A DNA stretch of 64,000 nt from positions 117,081 through 181,080 of the forward strand of contig JASJFT010000087.1 in the NCBI GenBank assembly GCA_030770425.1, given 5' to 3'. A program made the position numbers and the translations under genes. Shown here in pieces: positions 9,911 through 22,026 of the stretch (its first letter is position 1; each line of letters starts with the position of its first letter). The stretch comes from Darksidea phi (taxonomy: Eukaryota; Ascomycota; Dothideomycetes; Pleosporales; Lentitheciaceae). The notes below the pieces were generated by a model, which saw only the letters and a program-made list of their open reading frames with translations, did no database searches and was not told the DNA's origin.

Positions 9911-11266
9911 ATGGCCAAGAAACTGGCTCCCGCAAGTCGAGAGATCTGGCTCGATGGCCTGCGCGGTGTTGCCGCCCTCATTGTCGCCTGGTTTCATATG
10001 ACCGCTGGCAAACTTGTCATACCCTATCGCTCCTTCTGGGACTCGCCGGCTTCTGAGAATCGCTATTTTATTCAAATTGCACCCTTCCGCATATTCTTTT
10101 CCGGTGTGGCTATGGTCGACGTGTTCTTCGTTGTATCCGGCTACTCCATTTCAACCGGTCTAATCAAGCTTCGCAATGAAGGCTCTCTTACCGATTTCTA
10201 CCGGAGGTTGACCAGCAGTGTGGTTAGGAGAATGTTCAGGCTGTGTTTTCCGGTCGCGGTTCTGATGCTGACTAGCCATGTGCTATATTATGCTGGGCTG
10301 TACACCATGCCATTTGTAGGGGCCGAGGGCTGTCCAGGCGCGGAGCCATGGAGTTCGCCTATACCACATATCCAGTGTCTGGTTCGGTCTTTCGTTAGCA
10401 TCATCAATCTGCAAGATGGCCAGAATATGACGCTGAACAGCCATCTCTGGACGATTCCCGTGGAGATCCGCAGCTCCATGAGGGTGTATTTGACGCTCCT
10501 TGGGCTGTCAACTGTAAGCAAGACGGTACGATTATTGGCTATAGGGCTCCTTGCTGTGAGATCTTGGTGGAATGGGACTCCAGAGTTCCTAGCCTTCTTC
10601 GCAGGATTGCTGTTTGCTGAACTTAGCGCTTCTACATCGAGCAAGCACCAAGACCTTCAGCCGCAAATTTCTTCCGCCCATCACGATCCATCGAAATTCA
10701 GAGCCTCCAAGGAAACGCTGAGCCAAAGCACGACCTTCCTTCGTTACTGCATCTTCGCCCTGGGCGTTTATCTCCTGTGTCTACCGGTTCCGATTCGGCC
10801 CGACGGTCCATCTGATCCAAGATTTTCACCTGATTGGTTCTTCCTCGACCTGCTACCTCCTCTTCCGTGGTGGGATTGGGAGATGACCATGCGCACATGG
10901 CACACCTTTGGTGCGATTTTAGCCATCGGTAGTATGCGTGTTTTGCCCCGATTGAGGGCACCGTTCGAGTCTAGGGTGGCACAATTCCTAGGTCATATCT
11001 CGTTCAGCTTGTACCTATGTCATCAGACTATCTATCGAATAATGTTGCACTGGTCGTTGCATTGGATAAGTCTTTGTGTGACCGGCGTCAGTTACTTTGA
11101 TGCGCACCCCGAAGGGCGTTGGGGAATCGTGTTTGTGGCATGGATGCTATCGATACTATTGATTTGGACGGTACTGCTACTGGTGAGTAGGTATATGGCG
11201 AAATCAATTGACCAAAGGAGTGTTAGCATAGGTTTCTATATGGAGAAGCTGCTGTCCAAGCCCTGA
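9911..11266 (+). CDS. Acyltransferase-3 family integral membrane protein
   Basis: Intronless, 451 aa, start in MAKKLAPASREIW. The acyltransferase-3 signature opens at residue 14 with WLDGLRGVAALIVAWFHM, whose His is the presumed catalytic base region, followed by VDVFFVVSGYSIS. HLWTIPVEIRSSM is the fungal version of the usual WTIPVEFRGSM. About ten hydrophobic segments follow in the pattern of this family, and the C-terminal FLGHISFSLYLCHQ is also typical. Known: the family moves acyl groups onto carbohydrates, lipids or small molecules at membranes. Fungal members occur both as lone genes and in secondary-metabolite loci; the acceptor here is unknown. The next gene is an ABCA transporter in convergent orientation. 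Two family-conserved positions differ (EF to EI, G to S), which could reduce activity. Confidence 0.85.
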   Translation: MAKKLAPASREIWLDGLRGVAALIVAWFHMTAGKLVIPYRSFWDSPASENRYFIQIAPFRIFFSGVAMVDVFFVVSGYSISTGLIKLRNEGSLTDFYRRLTSSVVRRMFRLCFPVAVLMLTSHVLYYAGLYTMPFVGAEGCPGAEPWSSPIPHIQCLVRSFVSIINLQDGQNMTLNSHLWTIPVEIRSSMRVYLTLLGLSTVSKTVRLLAIGLLAVRSWWNGTPEFLAFFAGLLFAELSASTSSKHQDLQPQISSAHHDPSKFRASKETLSQSTTFLRYCIFALGVYLLCLPVPIRPDGPSDPRFSPDWFFLDLLPPLPWWDWEMTMRTWHTFGAILAIGSMRVLPRLRAPFESRVAQFLGHISFSLYLCHQTIYRIMLHWSLHWISLCVTGVSYFDAHPEGRWGIVFVAWMLSILLIWTVLLLVSRYMAKSIDQRSVSIGFYMEKLLSKP

Positions 11267-12063
11267 CGCGGTTATTACATAGAAAACGGCCACTGATTAC
11301 AACTTTAGAAGGGGTGGAAGCTGACAAAGGCAAGGGTGGAAGGAGCATGGGACCCAATACTACAGATCGAGTGAGGTTGAAAGCATGATAAAAACAGTTG
11401 AAGTGTTAAAAAATTATATATTCAAGGAAGCTTTTAGAGAGGTTCGCTTGCCCCCACTACGCGCTGTGCAGGGAACGGGTTCAACGTATAATTAGCGGTA
11501 TTTATAGCCAGGCAGTTAAGCCGTAAAATACTTCCAACTCGCCCCCGCTAGATGGGGACGGTGGTCGATGTGGGTATACTCTTGCCAAAGGCGTTTTCCT
11601 TTATCTCCATGGTTGAACATGGTGGTAATTCTGAAAGACGATGCGTGTCGGGACCGAATGCGAGAGAGAATACGCATACGATTCAAGGCCACTACTGCCC
11701 TGAAGAGAGCATCGTGGTTTATAGAGCGGTTGACTGTAGCTAGCCTATAGGTACGGGGGAAAATCTTTTTAAGATGGGGTCGCACCGTTTAATGCCTCGT
11801 TCTATAGGTCCTGGATATATGGGAGACGGATGTTCAAGTCCTCATGGCGAGGTCACAACTCTCGATTACGGATCGTGTGAAGAAGGCTAATGGTGTGATG
11901 TGATGCATTATTATACCTATGGCAGCACACAGTATTCAGGCACGGTCTCACCCATTTCTGAATCCTCGGGCGCACCCGTTTCCGCTCATGATCGTTGCAG
12001 AGTATGAATGCGACAAATAGCAATTAGCGAGGTCCGCATTGAAGCGGATTGCCTGACGTGGAT
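11267..12063. other. Convergent intergenic region
   Basis: About 800 bp between the stop codons of the acyltransferase and the ABCA gene. An 89-codon minus frame (11516-11785) has no recognisable domain. Stems around 11798-11858 resemble an acceptor stem but do not complete a tRNA. Nothing else is seen. Confidence 0.5.
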
Positions 12064-15000
12064 TCATTGCTCTATAGCATGCCTCCCAACAACTGATACA
12101 AAGATCTGGTCCAAGGTGGCGGTACTTACGCTGTAGTATAGAATACCTAAACTAACTTTGCTTGCTTCCAGTCTCTCGAAAATATCCGCTAGAGAGTTGC
12201 TCATATCGTTCTCCCCAAACGGAATCTGGATCTTGATCTGCCCATACCCCGTTCTTTCATCAAGCTTCGTCCCTGGAAGCTCGCGCTCTACCCAAAGCTT
12301 GATTAGTTTCATATCGGTCGCCCGCGTATGAGGCGCATCTTTGTGAACCATATGTACGTAATATGCGCTACCATACATGCGTCTCAGTTCATTGATGGTT
12401 CCCGTCGCCAGCATTCTTGTTGCGACGATGCCCACGGAGCTCGCGAGGGCATCTGCTTCTTCCATTGAATGCGTGGTCAAGAGTAATGATCTTCCAGGTG
12501 TAATAGAAGACAAAGTCCGCCACATGATCCGTTTACTCACGGCATCCATTCCAGAAGACGGCTCGTCGAGTACAAGAACGCTGGGGTTCCCCATCAGTGC
12601 AATGGCGAGAGAGAGCTTGCGTTTGTTTCCACCTGAAAGTGTTGTCGCGATGCGGGTTGCGAACTGCTGGATACCAACAGCTTTCATGATAATGCGGATA
12701 TTATGCGACGGATCTTTGATGCCGCGGATGCCGGCATAGAAGCGGAGATGCTCGATAACCGTCATATTGTCCAACGGATCAATCTGTGGGCAGAGGCCTA
12801 GACTCGCGCGCGCTTGACTCCTGTGTTTTGTCATGGAGACGCCGTTGACGAATATGTCGCTATGCTGACTGCTCGGTTGTAGATCTCCTCGGATCATTGA
12901 TATGGTAGTTGATTTGCCAGCACCGTTAGGGCCAACGAGCGCAAAACAACTACCACGCTTAACAGCAAAGCTAATGTTTTCGACAGCAACGTGCTTCTTG
13001 AACCGCTTCTGAAGACCAACCACACGGAGACCATCCCTCCCTTTCGACATCCTGGAGAACTCGGTCGCTGCTTCCAGTTCGATCTCATTGTTTCTCTCAC
13101 CCGCCATAGGCCGTCTATTCCACAGTCTCCAGGACGACCCGGACTCTTTCCAGACCAGGACGCCGAACATGACTGCTGACTGAAGTATTAGGTATAGGAT
13201 TGGCCCTCCGAAAAGGTCAATGGCGCCGGGATACGACAGCTTTCGATCCCGACACGCGATTCCAAAAACGTTCACTGTGATAAAGAGTGCCCTGGCAAGG
13301 CTAAAGGTTGGCGAAAAAGGAGCCAAGATGTAGTAAGTGATATCTAGCGGAGACGTTTGGTTTTGAGAGTCGGTAAAGGTGAAGACGATCATAAAGACGA
13401 CGAAGTACACCAGGAACATGACGGTCTGACTAGCTGCTGTGACTGCGAAGGCCGCGAGCTGCGACGGCGAAATGAGAGAAGCCACGTACGAGTACAGCGC
13501 TGAGGCAATTCCATAAAGAAGGAATATGAGGAAAACGAACTCTGTGGCGTACAATATATCCACCGTTGCGCCGAAGATGATGACGGCGACAAGAGAAATG
13601 GCGATGATGAAGCCAAAGTCAAAGATGAGATAGCCTAACCATAGCGGCATAGTGCTTACGCCGTTGCTGTAGTGCATTGCTCTCACGCCACGGAGTCGCT
13701 CGAGGGTAGGATACAAGGCTAGGAATGCTGGGTATACAGCCATGGATAGTCCGAAGAGAACGATGAACAACAGCTGATCGCCAGTCTTGGATTGAAACGG
13801 GATATCAAGGGCCTCGTAATCGTTGTTTATCGTGGTATTGAGGAGCAAGTTACTGACGAGATTCTGGACAACGTGGGCGAAAATAGGTGGTCCATCCGCT
13901 CGCCACGCTATTGTTGGCTTGTCACCAAGGAAGAAGCCACCAGGAATGAGCTCCCCAAACTTCTGATGTATAGCCGCATCAAATTCACCCAGCGTCTCGA
14001 CCATGGTGACAGATCCAGCTGGAGCTTCGGTAATTCGCTGTATCGCTGCTTCAGACAGTTGAGCCCGGGGTCCGGCGACCAGACGATAGCTGACTGTGGA
14101 TGGCCCACTGTCTACAGAAGAATTTTGGTCCATGGGGTTACAGCTGCTGATTGGGATTTTTTTGAGAAATAATGTCGAACACCCAGCTGCAATGAGGGGA
14201 ATGAGAAGAAGAACAATGTACGGCAGTGGGTTTCTGCGGAGCAGGGTGAAACGTTTTGAGATGAGAATTGTGGTCTGTTTCGGAATGCTGGCGAGTCGTC
14301 CGTCTCGCAACTCGTCGAGCAGATTAGATATTGGGCCGCGAGAGGGCACTAGATGTGCGCTAGGCTCGGATGAAGGACGTTGAGATTGGTCGTCATGGGT
14401 GTCAGAGAGCTCAGCCATGGCTTCATTTTCCACTTTGAACAACACATCTTCGAGCGTTGGGCCCTGTACCTGGTAATTAACGTTACCATCCCGGTCCAAT
14501 CTCTTCATGAAATGATACGTCTCGGCAGAATTCCCTGTGAAATAAACAGTCTCAAAGCCGTTGTCGGAGTGTAGTACATCACTGTATGGCCCAACAGTTA
14601 CCGAATCGGATGGATGGCGTACTTGCACGCGATATCCAGAGCCCAACGTGTGTTTGAGCTCAACCGAGGTGCCGAGAGCGTTAAGTGTGCCTTTCGAGAG
14701 AATGGCGATGCGATCGGCCAGCAAATCCGCCTCGTCAAGGAAATGAGTGGTTAAGATAATTGAGCGGCGGCCGTGTTCCGCGAGTAAGATTTCCCACAGC
14801 TTTACCCTCGATAGAGGATCAACGCCAGATGATACCTCGTCTACGCAACATACCATGGAGTCGCCAGCAAACATGATAGCTAATTGTAACTTGCGCTTTT
14901 GGCCTCCAGAGAGCGATTTGGAAAGACTGCTCCTCTTTTTTGTTAGATCGCAGGATTCGATCAAGGCATCATTGTCGCTGTGCGACGCCTTCTTGCCAAT

Positions 15001-16761
15001 TGCTTTGATTCCCGTGAAGACCTCGATATGTTCGCTCACTGTTAAGTCATCCCAAAGAATATTTTTCTGAGGACAGTATCCGAAACTTGCTTGTGGGGAA
15101 GCGTAGTTGATAGCTATTTCTCCCGAGGATATGGAACTCAGCCCAGCTATCGCGTCTAATGTCGTCGACTTGCCACTTCCGTTTGCGCCAAGCAGCACAA
15201 GCAGCTCGCCGCGCCGAATTTGGAGGCACAAGTTACTGACTGCGAGTACGGGTTCGAGGGGCTTCCGGATCCAGAAATGAAGGGCTCTCTCCATGACCCC
15301 AGGCTGGTACGTTTTTGTGAACCCGTTCACATTGACAGCGACCGGAGATGTCTCCGAGACTACTGTTCGATGAGAAGCGGAAGTAGTTCCATTGAAGTAC
15401 CGTTCCACCAGAACACCGATAATGAGGTAGAAAAATATGTGGTAGATGGAAAAGAGGAGGAAGATAATAGCGGGGACACTGAAAGAGCTTCCTGGGGCGG
15501 ACGAGAGAAGATCGAAAGCTCGATTCTGACTCTCAAACCGAGCCATGGAGATAATGAAGTAGACGTAATTTGTTGGCGGGAAGGCGAGCGCAAGTACTAT
15601 AACTAGGCCAGTGCCTGCTTTGGCGGTAAGCTGCGCTAGAAGCGCAAGGAGTAGCCCGACGATGATTGCTGTAATACCGCTCAACTGTGCCTTCCTGAAG
15701 AATGCCCCACCGAAGATGGAGAGCGACGTGGTTGAGAGTCCAGCAAGCAGGTTGAACAGGATGGGGATGACGATGGACGACTTCTGAAAAGCAATCGCAC
15801 CGAGCAGCGCACCACTAACGATCCATCCAGGAGCGTACAGAAGATCGAACGCAAGGTGGTGAGATACGAGCCGTGCAATTTGGGGTTGCCAGCGTGTCCG
15901 GTTTGGCATCATGGTGTCCAAAAGGTTGGCCATCCCAATCTCTCGCTCAGTCGCTATGAAGCCCGTCATCTGATAAAGGACACAGGCTATGGCTAGATAG
16001 AATGGAGCAGCTAACGCACCAATGACCATGTTCATGTAGCGCTCTCGGATGCTGTCTTGTAGCTGGTCCTGCGTTTGCGAGGTAAAAGGGTATTCGTAGA
16101 CGACCCGAGACAAAGCGTCAGGTTCTACCGTAGGACTCGAGCGACCAATGGCAAAGTCAACTGCGTGCTGAAGTGGCAGGGTATATATTTGCGCATCGTT
16201 CATGTCTGTGTCGACATGCACGCCGCCAGTTCCGAGCGCGCCATCAGCACGGATAGTGTAGTTCCAGGCGCCACCCCCGCCTTCTGTAGGCGAGGAATGG
16301 AAGACGGCGGCAGCAATACAATTGGAGGTACCGCGTACGGTGCTAGTGCAGACAGTGCGGAGGTCTTCTTCTCGCTTAAGAGTGATGATATTGAGCCGCG
16401 TATTCTGAACATGCGATACAACGTCGGCAATGACTCCATCTATATCGCCTCCAACGAAGCCGCCATTGACGAAGACAATGCGGTCTCGGGCTCCTGTCGT
16501 CGTCGTTACAACCTGCTGAAGGGAACGAAGCGGGTGAGATGTGCCAATTCCATAGAGAGCATCAGGAAAGAGGAAGTTTCGGATGAAGGACCTGCTCGTG
16601 TTAGTGTGCTGCCCCCCGTGCGGGATCGAGTCTTACAAAAGGAGAACAATGGCAACGGGCAGGATAAAAGCTCTTAGCGGTGTAGATAACCAATGGCGAT
16701 AGAAAGTTATGAGCAAGTTCTTGCGGGCCAAGGTTCGAATCTGACGCAATAGTAGCGCCAT
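12064..16761 (-). CDS. ABC transporter, ABCA subfamily, full-length
   Basis: Two exons: 16761-16637 (start MALLLRQIRTLA) and 16591-12064, with a 45-bp intron (GTAAGA, CACTAAC, GCAG). The joined protein is 1550 aa, and the long second exon has no ATG at its proper start, so the first exon is required. Order: membrane helix at residues 20-45, a large extracellular loop (with WNYTIRAD), a membrane domain, NBD1 (Walker A GANGSGKST near 510, signature LSGGQKRK, Walker B-like VDEVSSGVD), a second membrane domain with its own loop, NBD2 (GPNGAGKST near 1260, LSGGNKRK, LDEPSSGMD) and the C-terminal YYSVSTATLDQIF region. Both ATP sites look competent except that NBD1 has DEVSSG for DEPTSG. Known: ABCA proteins move lipids across membranes. 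A GTAAGT near the end (about 12127-12132) lies in good coding sequence and was read through. Confidence 0.92.
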
Positions 16762-17378
16762 GCTCAGGTTCCCACAGGTGCGGTATATTCGGAATATAGA
16801 GGCTTTTACTCGACGAAATGGTAGCTAGAGGAAAAAAGCGTAGAACTAGAAAGGAAAGGAGCTGAATATGGATGACTAGAAAGAGGAGAAGACTATCAAC
16901 TCTGGAGATAACGTGGACGAAGCATACTCGTACCCTGCGCTCGAGAAGTGCAATATATATACACCGTAAGCCACAAGTAGAGTTGGAGGCGCAGTGCCCT
17001 GCAACTTACGTGTGAATAATCCTTCTACAGCCGCCTTTGTGAGCTTTGCGGGCATAGTTGCGGCTTTTCTAGGCAGAGAAGCCCTGCTGCAGGATGGTAG
17101 AGCATAGGATGAAGAACGGGATTCCGTGCCTGCTCTCTTGGCGGTGCACGTGGGAGAAACGGAACTCCGTTCCCCGCGCCAATCCTCGAAATGCCCAAGC
17201 ATGATTGGACCATTCTAAACCACTGCCTCGCCAACCTCACCACCGCCACACTAATCAAGCCTTACTCTTATGTTGGACTCCACGCGTCGTGCTTGGCAAG
17301 TGGACAGGTGGTGAATTTAACCGGAGTCGAATCTTCTTTACATACTTATCAAGCGTTCGAACAACATACCAATCTACT
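16762..17378. promoter_or_regulatory. Divergent promoter between ABCA transporter and Zn2Cys6 regulator
   Basis: 617 bp separating two genes transcribed away from each other, so the regulator may control the transporter. A 108-codon minus frame (16876-17202) and a possible tiny spliced frame starting at 17054 have no known features. No inverted CGG triplet pair typical of Zn2Cys6 binding stood out. Confidence 0.5.
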
Positions 17379-19395
17379 ATGAGCTCAAGAACACCGCGGG
17401 AACGCGAAATCAAGGCGTGTAAGAGGTGCGCAAAAGCCAAAGTAAGGTGCGAACTAGCAACTGGACGAGAGAAATGTAAGAGGTAAGTGCACTCGTACCT
17501 TGCGTCCCTCTCTCCGGCTCCGTCCCCGCCTCCGGCTCCGCTCCCGCCCTTTATCCCGTCCCCGTTTCGGGTCCATTGAGTACCTTCGTCGCACTAATAT
17601 TGGCCTGGGCATATGCAGATGTGAACGATTGGGCAAAGAGTGCGAGAACCAAGTCCCCGGTGCACATAGCAGCCATAAGCGACCACCCACGACACACAAA
17701 GCTATTCTCCGGCGCGAGTCCAAAGTCAATTCCGGGTCGGACTTACTTTCAATGGCATCGTACCCCTCATTATCGTCTCTTTCGCCGTCGCCGTTCTCTG
17801 ATTCGCTATCTGGAAATGTGCCGTCTTTCTCGGCTTTTGCAGTGCTCGACCAGACAATACCACCAAACGGTCATGAGGCGGCCTTTTTGCTTGGCCTTTT
17901 CCGTACCGAGATGGCCCCTCTGTTTCCCTTCGTTTCGTTACAAGACGACACCACTCCTGCTCAGCTAAGATATAAGAAGCCTGCCTTGTACATGTCGGTT
18001 GTAATGGTAGCATGCCAGAGCGATCTGGATCGACAGTTGAATATCGCACGTCTAGTGAGATATGAGATCAGTCAAGCTGTGTTGGTTCGAAGCGAGAGGA
18101 GCCTGGCCCTGCTGCAAGCATTACTAATTCTCATCGCTTGGTGAGTTGAATCCCCACGGTGCAATCATGTGACCTGGAGAGTTTCCTGCGCCGACCTTCG
18201 CTGACCCAGCTTCTATTTAAGGAATCATGTGCACCTTCAGCTTGGCAGTCAGCTCGTTAATTATCTAAATTATCTACATATTTGCTCGGCAATGGTTTCG
18301 GAACTGGGTCTTAATAAGGAAGCTAACCATCGACCGAAAACATCACCGGGTGCTATAAGTGACCTTGGCCAGGATGGTCGGATGGAGAATGCAAGGACTT
18401 TAGAAGAGCGAAGAGTGTTTCTCGGACTGTGTTGGCTTAATTCAATGTAAGTTCACTGGTTCTCAAATAATCCCACAATCGTCTTCTCATTAATTGTTAT
18501 CCAGAACCAAAGCATGCCTAAAGGATATCACACCAATACGATTCACTCTATACGCTGATCAATGCTGTCGGATTCTTGAATCTACTATGGAGCATCCTAG
18601 CGACGCTTACCTCGTCCAGTTGATTCACGTACAGCGAAAGATCGATAAGATTACGGACATGCTTTATACCGAAGAGTCAACCTCCATATCAGAAATGTCT
18701 ATGCCGCTACTTATGGGTGTGTCGTCACTCGAGCAAGAGCTTCAGACGGCAGAAATTTTCCTTCCTTCAGCAAATGCAGAATCGTGTACGTCATGTAGAC
18801 CTTATAGACGATCAAAATACTAACAGCATGCACAGCACTTTTGGCCATGTCAAATCACTCGTTGAAATTGTATCTTTGCAAAATTGCTCTCGACGACCGA
18901 CTGTTCCAACCGCCCTCATCTCCCAACGATACCAACGGCGCCCGCTATAGTATGTTTCGTACGAACCTTTTAGCATCTTGTTTAGCTGCGATGCACTCAC
19001 TTCTATCGCTCTTCTTTGCGCTGCCCACGGACATCACGTTGTCGTTACCATATCCACATTGGGCACAGATGGGACATACGTTGCTCATTTTGACCCGCCT
19101 CTCAGAAGTCCGGCACGAGGCATGGGATGCGACATACGTGTCGAGTGTATTGGATCTACGAGAGACGTACGCAAAGTTGACTCACAAAATAGAAGAAGTG
19201 ATGGCGGCGGGGAAGAGTAAGATGCCACCCCGAAGTTTACCAGCTGTTTTTGAATTGATGGCAGCGAGGCTGCGGGAGCTTGGGGAAAAGGCAAGATTAG
19301 AGACAAGTATCCCAGAGGATTTCCATTTAGTTCCGGATGATGACTTTGTCACCGACTTCTTTTTCGGTATGTCAGACTTAGATCAGTTGTATTAG
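17379..19395 (+). CDS. Zn2Cys6 fungal transcription factor
   Basis: Five exons: 17379-17482, 17619-18140, 18222-18446, 18505-18785 and 18836-19395; together 563 aa in one frame. The zinc cluster is completed by the first splice: C-KR-C-AKAKVR-C-ELATGREK-C-KR-C-ERLGKE-C (residues about 14-42). The rest has the all-helical middle homology pattern of fungal regulators (EAAFLLGLFRTEMAPLFPF, ALLQALLILIAW, ERRVFLGLCWLNS). Known: such proteins bind CGG-containing sites, often as dimers, in the nucleus. The first intron (136 bp) is strongly pyrimidine-rich. For the fourth intron the donor GTACGT at 18786 is the one that keeps the frame; GTGTAC three bases earlier does not. It diverges from the ABCA gene, its best candidate target by position. 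Confidence 0.88.
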
Positions 19396-19966
19396 ATTTG
19401 TGGTTGTCCAACCCATTTTGAGTAATTGTGCGCGATCACAATATACTAACAATGGTGCAAAACAGTTGCTACGTCGAGCATCTACACGTAATCTATCTAG
19501 CTCCATAATTCTCCTTTCCATACTCTTCCGCATAGGCATTCTGATAAGCTGGAGCTCCCTCTCGACAGGCCACAGCTATCAAGCTGGCAACGAAGTGCGT
19601 GGCTTGCACAAACACGGACAACTTGAAAGACGAAATATCGATAAGTACTAGGTAAGTGCCAAAGTATCTCTTGGCAATCGAAGGTTTAGCTTTTTTTAAG
19701 TTAATGTTTCACAAAAATAAGCGGTGGCCGTGCTGAACGGGCGAGCTCTAGCTAATCGGGGCGTCGCACAGCATACGAACGACACTGTAATACCTTGGTA
19801 TTGAGTTGCTCCTTGCATACGGGACTCTCACCTTTGACATCTTAGTGCTGAGTCGCCCGAACCTCGCCAATAGTCGAGTCCAATCCGACTCGCGCGAGAA
19901 TCCTTGGTGCAGGACGGATCCTCACTTACCATAGATACTTCAACACTCGACCCCCAATAATATACG
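19396..19966. other. Intergenic region
   Basis: 570 bp with only short open frames; includes the 3' side of the regulator and the leader of the F-box-like gene. No repeat or RNA gene seen. Confidence 0.5.
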
Positions 19967-20677
19967 ATGACGCTGCACGCGATCCCCACAGAGTTGCGCC
20001 TCACAATTGCGGAACTCCTCGATGCAAGGACTTGCTTCAAATTCGCATTAACGGGACGTGAAGACTACCGTCTCTGTTCGTCCCTCCTTGCAAAGTGCAA
20101 AGCGCTCTTCGCGCGCTACAACACGATCGATACCGATGGCGCTGGACGTCTCGTGTGGAACGTCACGAAAGAGATTATCGAAAAACCAGAAATCGCACAA
20201 TATGTGGATGAAATTAGGTTCCCCAATACGAGGCAAAGTGTTTGGGTACCAGATACGGACCTGAACATCTGGAAGTACAACTGTCCATCACTAATGCCAG
20301 AAGACGGAGTTCAACTTTATGTCAATGCGGCGAGGAAGATGCCGGTCATGAAGGAAGTCTTGGAAGCATGTCGTTACGATGCCCATTATTACGGGCCAAA
20401 CTGGAACATGGAGCAAACAATACGCATTAGATCGGACGAACCTATAGCAGCGTTGCTCGTGGCAATGGCGACGAACCTCCGCACTCTCCGCTTCACTTAA
20501 TTCGATGCGCTCAACGAGTTCCCTCATATGATCAATGGCGTTGTTCTCGCCTCCATGAACCCGGTTAAAGCGCCCTCATTACCACTTCAAAACCTCACGT
20601 ACGCCGCTGTTTCATATGCAGATACTTCACGGCATCCAAGATATATATGCCAACAGCAACTGGGCCGGTACCTATAA
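19967..20677 (+). pseudogene. F-box-like gene interrupted by an in-frame TAA
   Basis: The N-terminus AIPTELRLTIAELLDARTCFKFALT is an F-box-type helix set as in many fungal LRR-less F-box proteins. The frame stops at TAA 20498-20500 after LRTLRFT, giving 177 aa, but the same frame stays open and coding-like for 58 more codons (FDALNEFPHMINGVV, LPLQNLTYAAVSYAD) to a second stop at 20675-20677. Relatives of this family run several hundred residues, so the gene is cut short twice. A CAA-to-TAA change in CpA context would explain the first stop and fits RIP. A short 177-aa product could still be made. F-box proteins recruit substrates to SCF ubiquitin ligases; no substrate domain remains here. Confidence 0.65.
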
Positions 20678-20996
20678 CCCCGCTCACCAGATCTATCACT
20701 AACTCTCCAGGAATGAACCATGCCCTCTTAGCGCCATTCATCGGTCTCCGCCTCAACAGTGAAATAGTGGCCAGCCATTCAGATATTTCTGGGTGAAAGA
20801 GGGAGGAAGGGCGGGTTGGAGGAGACAATTCCTCGTAGCGCTTAGGCGTTGGGATAGGGCACTAAGGTTTTCGGGGCGTATATACGGTTGCGGCTTTTGT
20901 ATTGCATGATGGTACATTGACAAGAACTTCCCTATTGCTAGCCGCACATCTTCTACTTGCAGATCACTGACCACTTACTTACGCCGAGTCACTTAC
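20678..20996. other. Remnant between F-box-like pseudogene and NmrA-like gene
   Basis: 319 bp between convergent genes. It may carry further decayed F-box gene sequence in shifted frames, but no clear match can be read. The right end is the 3' region of the NmrA-like gene. Confidence 0.4.
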
Positions 20997-22026
20997 TTAC
21001 CCATCAAGCCCCCCCTTAACCCTAGCCTTCATTTCCAACGCCATTTTCGTACATTGATCCAAGTCTTCGTTCTCTAACCCTAGTTCTCCATTGTCTAATC
21101 CTCGTGTAGTCTCATAATCGCCGTCACCATTTGGGTAGAACACGCGCGTATACAACGCCCTCGCAAAAGCAAGAAAGCTGCCTTTTTGCACCTCTACCAA
21201 CGCCGACTCGGTCCTCTGCTTACTATCTTCGTACAGTATAGTCCAGTCAGAATCAGAGGTGCCCATATTTCGGTGCAAGCTGTTGAAGATATCGCGTTGG
21301 CTGACGAGGAAGCTGGAAATGTACAGCCCCCGATTCTTCCAGTCTTCGAGGGCAGGCTTGTCAGCAGCTTCTTTTGTTATTGGAAGTCTGAGGAAGGCGG
21401 CGACGGCTCGGCCGCATTGAGAAAGCGTGCTCGTATTAATCTTTGTGTTCCCGTCATCGAACAAAAAAGCCTTCTTGTTGTCGATGTCGAAGCCGAGGAA
21501 GTTCTCGCCAGCCAGCAGACTCCATTCGTACCAAAATCCGCAGCACAGCACGACATAATTCGCGCCTGAAACTTTGACGTCTTGGATGCCTTGCTTGGTA
21601 ACGGGGCCGTATACGAAATCTTCGTTGAGATGGTCGTTGAGAATATCGTATCCATAGACATTGGGCATAATGTACTGTATTCCAGCTTTGGCGCCAGCAT
21701 TAACAATGGTGGCATGCAGGGTTGGCGGCACACGGGATCCAAGGGTGATGATGAGGAAGTCGTGGCCTTTCAAAGCATCCACGAGGCTATCGTCTTTACC
21801 GTAGTCGACGCGAGCGACTTCAACTCCTGAGGGAAAGGTAGCGGTACTGTCATAGCGGGAGATGGCGGTGATGCTGTGGTGGCCTGCTTTGAGGAGCTCT
21901 AGGACGATGCGGGAGGCGAGGTGGCCAGATGCCTAGTAGCGTTAGTGATGATGACAGGGGAGATGAACCTGGGGAAATGACACTTACTCCGACAACGGCT
22001 ACTTTGTTGATGCGGTTATTTGACAT
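20997..22026 (-). CDS. NmrA-like NAD(P)-binding protein
   Basis: Two exons: 22026-21988 (13 codons) and 21932-20997, with a 55-bp intron; 324 aa. The dinucleotide-binding loop is split by the intron: VAVVG at the end of exon 1 and ASGHLASRIV in exon 2, giving GASGHLA. This is the atypical Rossmann motif of the NmrA/isoflavone-reductase group. Further family marks are FLIITLGSRV, VNAGAKAGIQYIMPNVYGYD and a Phe-Trp-rich SLLAGENFLGFD core. No YxxxK is evident. Known: members are either redox sensors that bind NAD(P) without catalysis (NmrA represses AreA in nitrogen metabolite repression) or reductases of secondary metabolism. Which applies is unknown; the neighbour is a secreted amidase. Confidence 0.85.

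Noticed and set aside
11798..11858. tRNA-like element (GCCTCGT / GCGAGGT ends and TTCAAGTCC)
   Set aside because: A 7-bp acceptor-like stem can be drawn, but the T stem does not pair and no anticodon arm fits; length about 60.
16876..17202. 108-codon minus frame, with a possible tiny spliced frame from MPAKLTKAAVEG
   Set aside because: The spliced form gives only about 34 residues of no known family; it lies in a divergent promoter. Not enough to call.
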